Source: JBBQKQ01 sp043719155
GTDB taxonomy: Bacteria > Patescibacteriota > Minisyncoccia > Phycocordibacterales > UBA5272
Length of the DNA stretch: 53,333 nt
Reading direction: 5' to 3'
Assembly (NCBI GenBank): GCA_043719155.1
Contig: JAYSUJ010000002.1
Coordinates: forward strand, 1-53,333
Shown piece by piece: positions 7,466 through 12,496 of this stretch. Under the pieces are notes generated by a model. It searched no databases. It had not been told where the DNA came from and saw only the letters and a list, made by a program, of their open reading frames with translations. Every line of letters starts with the position of its first letter. Within the stretch, counting starts at the first letter, position 1. The position numbers were made by a program, and so were the translations under genes.

Positions 7466-7793
7466 TTGAGTACCACCTATTTATTTACAATTATAGATTC
7501 TGATGGTTGGCCAAGTTTCCCTTCGGGAAACTTGGCCTTGGTTCCAGACTAATCTTAGTTAGCCAGACTTGGTTTCTACTGCTTTTTTGTTCTTTGCCCG
7601 TTTCCAGACAAAATATTTTAAGACAGTTATCAAAACCGCGCCAACTAACACAAAGAGTAGACATGCTGCAAGCATTGGTAGCAAAACTTTTACCACCTCT
7701 TGCATCAATAGCTCTAGTTGATGTTGTGTCATCTTACCTCTCTCAGTTGAACCATCAGAGCCTACAACTTATAAATAAATAGGTAGCACTCAA
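7466..7793 (-). repeat. stem-enclosed cassette 6 (between rplD and rplW)
   Basis: Arms at 7466-7508 and 7750-7793 share TTGAGT, ACCTATTTATTTA and TCTGATGGTT. Five of six substitutions keep G-U pairing in the sense RNA. A perfect 13-bp hairpin (stem GGCCAAGTTTCCC, turn TTC, 7509-7537) touches the inner end of the 3' arm. Inside is a 57-codon ORF. Confidence 0.8.
7559..7732 (-). CDS. cassette 6 single-pass membrane protein (57 aa)
   Basis: 57-aa protein: a short N-terminal helix (MTQHQLELLMQEVVKVL), one membrane span (about residues 17-40, ML-AACLLFVLVGAVLITVL) and a basic tail (WKRAKNKKAVETKSG). The tail is probably cytoplasmic by the positive-inside rule. SD-like GAGAGAGGTAAG ends directly at the ATG, weaker than in the other units. 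No family recognised. Confidence 0.55.
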   Translation of the reverse strand: MTQHQLELLMQEVVKVLLPMLAACLLFVLVGAVLITVLKYFVWKRAKNKKAVETKSG

Positions 7794-7844
7794 TATTTTT
7801 TGTCAAAGGAACAATTTGTTTTTTAGTTTATGAGACTTTTTGCT

Positions 7845-8507
7845 TTACGCAATTTTCTGTTCTAAGAATTTTGTCATATTTTCTACATCGACCATTACTA
7901 TGTAACGAGTGTTCATAACGTCTAATGCAGACGCCTGAGCAATTGTTTTTACGGTAACTTGTGGAATATTTCGAAACGCACGCAATAATGTTTCAGATTT
8001 TTCAGGGGTATAAATAACCATGTTCCCTGCTTTTCTGAAGGTAAGATTTTTAAAGTTCTCTACTTTTGACAAGTTTGTCAAAATAGATTCTGCTTCTTTT
8101 GTTTTTGGTTCGTTAAGAGTAATTTTGTCTACTAGTAAAATTTTACCAGAACGCAATTTGTCTGAAAGGACCATACAGAAAGCCAGACCACGAGATTTCT
8201 TGTTGATCTTTTTAGAATAATCTTTGTCCGAACGAGGACCGAAGGTAATACCACCACCACGCCAAATAGGTGAACGGATAGAGGCATGACGCGCTCTGTC
8301 CATTTCCTTTTGTGGCCAAGGCTTGATACCACCACCACGAACTTCGTTACGAGTTTTAGTATGGGCAAGTCCAGCTCTTTTGTTTGATTGTTGAGAAACG
8401 ATAACTTGGTGAACCAAGTCTTTGTTAAGCTTCAAACCAAACACAGACTCTGACAGAGTAACTTCCGCAGCTTCTTTACCTAATTGTGTATATTGTTTTG
8501 TTTTCAT
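7845..8507 (-). CDS. rplD: 50S ribosomal protein L4
   Basis: Exit-tunnel protein. The extended loop (VRGGGIKPWPQKEMDRARHA, then IRSPIWRGGGITFGPR) and the C-terminal alpha/beta domain (LLVDKITL..., NTRYIVMVDVENMTKFLEQ) are clear. Start at the ATG at 8507 gives 220 aa; an in-frame alternative start 13 codons upstream runs toward the 3' arm of cassette 7. No SD. Confidence 0.96.
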   Translation of the reverse strand: MKTKQYTQLGKEAAEVTLSESVFGLKLNKDLVHQVIVSQQSNKRAGLAHTKTRNEVRGGGIKPWPQKEMDRARHASIRSPIWRGGGITFGPRSDKDYSKKINKKSRGLAFCMVLSDKLRSGKILLVDKITLNEPKTKEAESILTNLSKVENFKNLTFRKAGNMVIYTPEKSETLLRAFRNIPQVTVKTIAQASALDVMNTRYIVMVDVENMTKFLEQKIA

Positions 8508-8536
8508 ATATTTTATTTTGCACAAAAGTATTTTAT

Positions 8537-8939
8537 CAAGTACCACAATTTATTTAGAATGATTGTAAATTTTGTTAGAGGCACAAGCAATTTCATTTCT
8601 TACTTTCGCTTGTGCTAGGGTTTATTGTCTTAAACTCGAGAAGTGCTGATTGTAGTTGTTTCTACAATTTTTTGGAACTCTCCGAACTCGAGAAGTTTCG
8701 CGCCTATGTAGTTGGCACGTGCGTTTGAAATTATCTGGTTTTTATTCACAACAGCATCTTCATCAGATTCTGCTTTAAAAAAAACCATTCTTTCGTTCCA
8801 ATGTGGCTGATCACTGTCGTCATAGTTCCGCGTCGCAACTTGGTACAAGACTAAGTAAGTTTTCACTTTGCCTACTCCTTTTTTTGCTACCCCCAAGAAA
8901 ATTTACAATTTTATTTTTCTAAACAAATTGCGATACTCG
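8537..8939 (-). repeat. stem-enclosed cassette 7 (between rplC and rplD)
   Basis: Arms at 8537-8582 and 8890-8939 share CAATTT, TTTAGAA and ATTGTAAATTTT. Six of seven substitutions keep G-U pairing in the sense RNA. The right arm has a few extra bases as a bulge. Local hairpin GCACAAGC / GCTTGTGC at 8581-8615. Outside the 5' arm the sense sequence GCACATTAAAAA then GTAAATATCGAGT matches that outside cassette 3. Confidence 0.8.
8630..8866 (-). CDS. cassette 7 small protein, unknown function (78 aa)
   Basis: 78-aa protein beginning (after a GTG start) VKTYLVLYQVATRNYDDSDQ, with WNERMVFFKAESDEDAVVNK and a C-terminal helix plus polar tail. Beta strand, acidic loop, strand, helix order; no family recognised. 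The GTG at 8866 has a clear SD (AAAAGGAG, spacing about 8) and is preferred over an in-frame TTG ten codons upstream that lies inside the arm. Confidence 0.58.
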   Translation of the reverse strand: MKTYLVLYQVATRNYDDSDQPHWNERMVFFKAESDEDAVVNKNQIISNARANYIGAKLLEFGEFQKIVETTTISTSRV

Positions 8940-8968
8940 ATATTTACTTTTTAATGTGCTATTTCAAT

Positions 8969-9592
8969 TTAGTTAGAAACTATTTCTATTACCCCACCTG
9001 GTATACCTGGCACCGCACCCTTTACGAGCATAGTTTTAGTAACTGGGTCTATTGCTAATACTTTTAAATTTCGTACTGTTATTCTTTCTGTACCCATTCT
9101 TCCGGCCATTTTCATGCCTTTGACTACACGTCCTCCGGCACGCCCACCTCCACCGATAGATCCAGGCTCACGAAGAGCGTGATGCACATTGTGGATAGGA
9201 CCTTTACCTTTGAAACCATGTCGTTTTACAACACCTTGAAAACCTTTACCTTTAGAAATACCAGAGATAGTTACCGTGTCACCTTTTGCAAATTGGTCAA
9301 CACCTAGCACTTGTCCAACTGTAAAGCCAGTGATTTCAGCATCTGCTTTCGCAGCTCTGAACTCCATAACTTTTTGGAAAAGTCCTGCATATTGTTTTAC
9401 TTGAGGCTTGTTTACACGATGTCCTTTTTGCACTCCGTACCCTACTACCAATGCTGGATAACCATGTTTGTTCTTGTCTTTTATCTCAAGAACCGTCATT
9501 TCAGCGAATGATAAAATAGTTACTGCATGTGCCTCTGCGTTTTCATCAAAGTATTGAGTCATTCCTGACTTTTTTGCGAGCATTACTTTCAT
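8969..9592 (-). CDS. rplC: 50S ribosomal protein L3
   Basis: Early-assembly large-subunit protein. The loop GFQGVVKRHGFKGKGPIHNV and the GSIGGGGRAGGRVVKGMKMA segment are diagnostic; the usual GH after MA is GR here. 207 aa, full length. No SD before the ATG. Flanked by cassettes 7 and 8. Confidence 0.96.
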   Translation of the reverse strand: MKVMLAKKSGMTQYFDENAEAHAVTILSFAEMTVLEIKDKNKHGYPALVVGYGVQKGHRVNKPQVKQYAGLFQKVMEFRAAKADAEITGFTVGQVLGVDQFAKGDTVTISGISKGKGFQGVVKRHGFKGKGPIHNVHHALREPGSIGGGGRAGGRVVKGMKMAGRMGTERITVRNLKVLAIDPVTKTMLVKGAVPGIPGGVIEIVSN

Positions 9593-9671
9593 ATTTTTTC
9601 TTTTAAGAGGAATCTTTTTTGCATTTGAGATTCATTAACATTAATTTATTAATTTTTAAATTACTTTCTAT

Positions 9672-10038
9672 CAAGTATCACATTTTGTTTATAACTTTTT
9701 ATTACAAATTATATTCTTTAAGAAGTGGGAGAGGTTCGACTCTCCCGAAGGTGTTCAGACCGACACTAGCCACGGCCAGTAGTAGCGGTAAAAAAGCCAG
9801 GTGACCAATGCACACGCAGCTAGAAAGTCAAAGAACATGACATAGTAGCCAAGAATATAGCCATATGGCCCGGACTTGAAACCTGTTAACCGCTCAGCAA
9901 TTTTAAAAAATATACTGAGACGGATAACCACAAAGGCTCCGTAGACAAAAATGATCAAGTTCATTGTTGACTCCTATTTTCCTGTTTGGTTTGCCTTCTT
10001 AAAGAATACAATTTGTTGTAAACAAAATGTGATACTCG
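9672..10038 (-). repeat. stem-enclosed cassette 8 (between rpsJ and rplC)
   Basis: Arms at 9672-9725 and 9995-10038 share AGTATCACATTTTGTTTA and ATTCTTTAAGAAG (inverted), about the best-preserved outer ends of the series. Of three substitutions two keep G-U pairing and one does not; the left arm has about 10 extra bases. Local hairpin GGGAGAG / CTCTCCC at 9727-9746 follows the ORF. Confidence 0.8.
9755..9964 (-). CDS. cassette 8 membrane protein (69 aa)
   Basis: 69-aa hydrophobic protein with two likely membrane helices: an N-terminal one (MNLIIFVYGAFVVIRLSIFF) and a second after a short loop (GYILGYYVMFFDFLAACALV), ending in WLFYRYYWPWLVSV. The loop KIAERLTGFKSGPYG is basic. SD AGGAGT 5 bases before the ATG. 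Base composition is less A/T-rich than the flanking genes. No recognised family. Confidence 0.58.
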   Translation of the reverse strand: MNLIIFVYGAFVVIRLSIFFKIAERLTGFKSGPYGYILGYYVMFFDFLAACALVTWLFYRYYWPWLVSV

Positions 10039-10059
10039 ATATATTTAATTTGTAAAGAA

Positions 10060-10479
10060 CTACATCATCTTTACCTCCACATCTACCCCACTTGGAAGTG
10101 CTAAGTTTGTCAGAGCTTCGGTCAATTTTGCATTTGGGTTCACAATGTCCAACACTCTTTTGTGAGTCCTTATTTCAAATTGTTCTCTCGAGTTTTTATA
10201 CACGAAAGATGAACGAAGTACTGTATACTTGCGTATCTTTGTAGGCATAGGTACAGGACCGATAACTTTCGCTTCGTACTTTTCGGCAGTTTCCAAAATT
10301 TTCTTAACAGAAATGTCAAGAATTTTTGATTCAAATGCAGAAACTGCTATACGAAGTTTTGGTATACTGTCTACTTTTGCCATCTTCGATGATGACACAA
10401 CTTTTTTTACAGCTACTTTTTTAACAGTAGTAGTTTTTTTAGCCACAACTTTTTTTGTTTTTACTTCTGTTTCTGCCAT
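10060..10479 (-). CDS. rpsJ: 30S ribosomal protein S10 with Lys-rich N-terminal extension
   Basis: Head protein, also the transcription-antitermination partner NusE. The core (PKLRIAVSAFESKILDISVK, then IGPVPMPTKIRKYTVLRSSF and the EIRTHKRVLDI segment) is normal. It is preceded by about 38 residues of VKKVAVKK-type low-complexity sequence, giving 139 aa versus about 103. No SD. Lies between tuf (with an ORF-less hairpin in the gap) and cassette 8. Confidence 0.95.
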   Translation of the reverse strand: MAETEVKTKKVVAKKTTTVKKVAVKKVVSSSKMAKVDSIPKLRIAVSAFESKILDISVKKILETAEKYEAKVIGPVPMPTKIRKYTVLRSSFVYKNSREQFEIRTHKRVLDIVNPNAKLTEALTNLALPSGVDVEVKMM

Positions 10480-10500
10480 AATTTTTTGTTAATGAACATG

Positions 10501-10579
10501 TTACTCTTATCTACTTCTGGGATCACCACCAAACCAATATTATTGATCGGGGTGTGATCCCACAAGGGTTTATGAGTAA
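10501..10579 (-). other. large ORF-less hairpin between tuf and rpsJ
   Basis: Inverted sequences TTACTC...TGGGATCAC (from 10501) and GTGATCCCA...GAGTAA (to 10579) form a stem-loop of about 75 bases with a small inner hairpin (CAATAATATTG). It occupies the gap the way cassettes do elsewhere but has no ORF. It could be a deleted cassette, an RNase III site, or an attenuator between tuf and the ribosomal genes. Confidence 0.5.
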
Positions 10580-10583
10580 ATAA

Positions 10584-11777
10584 TTACTTAATTATTTTTG
10601 TAACAACACCAGCACCTACAGTTTTACCACCTTCACGAATAGCGAAACGAGTGTTCATTTCTAGTGCTACTGGCGCGATCAGTTTAACTGTAAACTTTGC
10701 ATTGTCTCCTGGCATCACCATTTGTACACCTTCTGCAAGAGAAATTTCTCCTGTAACGTCAGTTGTACGAATGTAGAATTGAGGTTTATAACCTGTCAAG
10801 AATGGAGTGTGACGACCACCTTCTTCTTTCTTTAATACGTAAACTTCAGCTTCGAACTCTGAGTGAGGAGTTACAGACCCTGGTTTAGCAAGTACTTGTC
10901 CACGAGTAATGTCTTCTTTCTTCAAACCACGAACCAGGATTCCAGCGTTGTCGCCAGCTTGCCCTTGGTTAAGAGATTTGTTGAACATTTCAATACCTGT
11001 AACAGTAGCTTTCAAAGTGTCTTTAAGACCTACAACTTCGATTTCTTCACCAACTTTTACTATACCTCTTTCGATTCTTCCTGTAACTACAGTTCCACGT
11101 CCTTCGATAGAGAAGATATCTTCTACTGGCATCAGGAATGGTTTGTCCATGTCACGTTCTGGGATCGGGAAATAGGTATCAAGAGCATTTGTAAGCTCTA
11201 GAACTTTCATTGCCCAAGGGTCAGTATTGTCTTTAGACTCAAGAGCCTTAAGACCTGATCCACGGATAACTGGAGCATTTTTGTCGAAACCGTTTTTCTC
11301 AAGTAGCTCTCGCAACTCTTCTTCAACGATGTCAAGCATTTCTACATCGTCCACCATATCACATTTGTTCATGAATATGATGATTTTTGGCACACCTACT
11401 TGTTTTGCAAGTAGAACGTGTTCACGAGTTTGTGGCATGGCACCATCAGTCGCAGCAACCACTAGGATAGCTCCGTCCATTTGGGCAGCACCAGTAATCA
11501 TGTTTTTGATATAGTCGGCGTGGCCTGGCGCGTCTACGTGTGCATAGTGTCTAGTTGGCGTCTCATACTCGTTGTGTGAGATGTTAATAGTAATACCACG
11601 CGCTTTTTCCTCAGGAGCCTTGTCAATACCGTCGATGCCAACAAGCTTTGCTGAAAACCCTGCGCCATTTCTAGCAAGGGTGTTTAGGATAGCTGCGGTT
11701 AAAGTAGTTTTTCCGTGGTCTACGTGTCCGATAGTTCCCACGTTCATGTGTGCTTTAGTTCGGTCAAATTCTGCCAT
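10584..11777 (-). CDS. tuf: translation elongation factor Tu
   Basis: GTPase that brings aminoacyl-tRNA to the ribosome. G1 GHVDHGKTTL (about residues 18-27), G3 DAPGHADY, G4 NKCD and the domain 2/3 hallmarks (VEDIFSIEGRGTVVTGRIERG, GDNAGILVRGLKKEDITRGQ) are all present. 397 aa, full length. First gene of the operon, with a leader of roughly 215 nt from a strong promoter. No SD. Confidence 0.99.
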   Translation of the reverse strand: MAEFDRTKAHMNVGTIGHVDHGKTTLTAAILNTLARNGAGFSAKLVGIDGIDKAPEEKARGITINISHNEYETPTRHYAHVDAPGHADYIKNMITGAAQMDGAILVVAATDGAMPQTREHVLLAKQVGVPKIIIFMNKCDMVDDVEMLDIVEEELRELLEKNGFDKNAPVIRGSGLKALESKDNTDPWAMKVLELTNALDTYFPIPERDMDKPFLMPVEDIFSIEGRGTVVTGRIERGIVKVGEEIEVVGLKDTLKATVTGIEMFNKSLNQGQAGDNAGILVRGLKKEDITRGQVLAKPGSVTPHSEFEAEVYVLKKEEGGRHTPFLTGYKPQFYIRTTDVTGEISLAEGVQMVMPGDNAKFTVKLIAPVALEMNTRFAIREGGKTVGAGVVTKIIK

Positions 11778-11805
11778 ATATTTAATCTATAAATTATTAT
11801 TGTTT

Positions 11806-11925
11806 TTAATTTACCAGTTGCTTTTTAAAGAAGCCACAAACTTTTTGTTCAATTCGTATTTTTAGTACATCTATTCGCCTAAAAATACCAGAGGAACTTT
11901 CCTGCAGAACAGGAAATTGTCTCAT
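11806..11925 (-). CDS. possible 39-codon ORF in the tuf leader
   Basis: Within the tuf 5' leader a 39-codon frame runs from an ATG at 11925 (MRQFPVLQESSSGIFRR ... KKQLVN) to a stop 28 bases before tuf. A purine-rich GAAGGTG lies close upstream. Two hairpins fall inside it (TTTCCTG / CAGGAAA and TATTTTTAG / CTAAAAATA). It may be a regulatory uORF or chance; the hairpins suggest the RNA matters as much as the peptide. Confidence 0.3.
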   Translation of the reverse strand: MRQFPVLQESSSGIFRRIDVLKIRIEQKVCGFFKKQLVN

Positions 11926-11999
11926 AAACACCTTCACTTTTTTTATTCTAGGTATTTTTTTACAAATACAAACAAAAATCGCTAAGAGCGTTAGCGACA

Positions 12000-12028
12000 A
12001 TAATAGCACAAAATACGCACAAAATCAA
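12000..12028 (-). promoter_or_regulatory. promoter of the tuf-ribosomal operon
   Basis: On the minus strand TTGATT (12023-12028), a 17-base spacer, then TATTAT (12000-12005) preceded by TGC (extended -10). Predicted start near 11993, giving a leader of about 215 nt. The core TTTTGTGCTATTAT also occurs in the promoter at 28643-28671. Confidence 0.75.
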
Positions 12029-12045
12029 GCAATTTTCCACCAACT

Positions 12046-12285
12046 TTAACTTAAAAAGAGGTCATTCAACTCTTTGTATTTTTCAGTTATTTTGCAAGTC
12101 TCCTTGTAAATAGAGTTTAGGGTTCCAATAGAAATTTCAGCATGGTTTGGAACAGTTAGATGTTTTCCTTCAAACACAAACTTCATATGACTTCCTTTTT
12201 GACTGGTAAAAACAAATCCCACCTCTTCTAAAGCCTTGACTACTTCTTTCACTTTGTGAAGTCTAAATTTCTGAGGCATAAACAT
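12046..12285 (-). CDS. hicA: HicA-family mRNA interferase toxin
   Basis: Small double-stranded-RNA-binding-fold toxin that cleaves mRNA. HicA features: KVKEVVKALEEVGFVFTSQK followed by GSHMKF with the catalytic-type His, then LTVPNHAEISIGTLNSI. 79 aa. Overlaps the upstream hicB by 23 bases, so the two are co-translated, antitoxin first. Confidence 0.85.
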   Translation of the reverse strand: MFMPQKFRLHKVKEVVKALEEVGFVFTSQKGSHMKFVFEGKHLTVPNHAEISIGTLNSIYKETCKITEKYKELNDLFLS

Positions 12286-12472
12286 TGCTAGAGACCACCA
12301 CAGTATAGGGCGATTTTACAACTGATTCTTCAAAATGAAGAGCAACGGCTTCGTCTATATTTCGCATCAACTCATCCAAAGTTTTAGCCTGAGTTACAAT
12401 GCTTTCCTCTTGGGCATTAGCCACAAAATAGCCGTCTTCCCACTTGGTTACGAAAAAAGTTAATGTTTTCAT
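12263..12472 (-). CDS. hicB: HicB-family antitoxin (short form)
   Basis: 69-aa protein with the HicB partial RNase-H-like fold: FFVTKWEDGYFVANAQEESIV, then the typical TQAKTLDELMRNIDEAVALH. No C-terminal DNA-binding domain, so it is a short-form HicB. A -10-like TAAAAT (12479-12484) sits 7 bases from the ATG, so the mRNA is probably leaderless. TTGACT lies 14 bases further up, which is short for a -35. Confidence 0.85.
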   Translation of the reverse strand: MKTLTFFVTKWEDGYFVANAQEESIVTQAKTLDELMRNIDEAVALHFEESVVKSPYTVVVSSNVYASEI

Positions 12473-12496
12473 ATTTATATTTTACCACGAAAAGTA

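Noticed and set aside
9727..9746. GAGAGGTTCGACTCTC resembling a tRNA T-arm
   Set aside because: No acceptor, D or anticodon arm fits around it; it is the local hairpin of cassette 8.
1301..10038. Cassettes as insertion sequences with terminal inverted repeats
   Set aside because: No transposase, no clear target-site duplication, arms specific to each unit, and sense-strand G-U bias that a DNA transposon would not need. A non-autonomous origin is not excluded.
1301..10038. Cassettes as integron gene cassettes or group II introns
   Set aside because: attC sites are single hairpins at one end of a cassette, not arms on both sides of the ORF; no domain V-like element or reverse transcriptase is present.
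11227..11865. Plus-strand ORFs opposite tuf
   Set aside because: Shadow frames of a strongly conserved gene.
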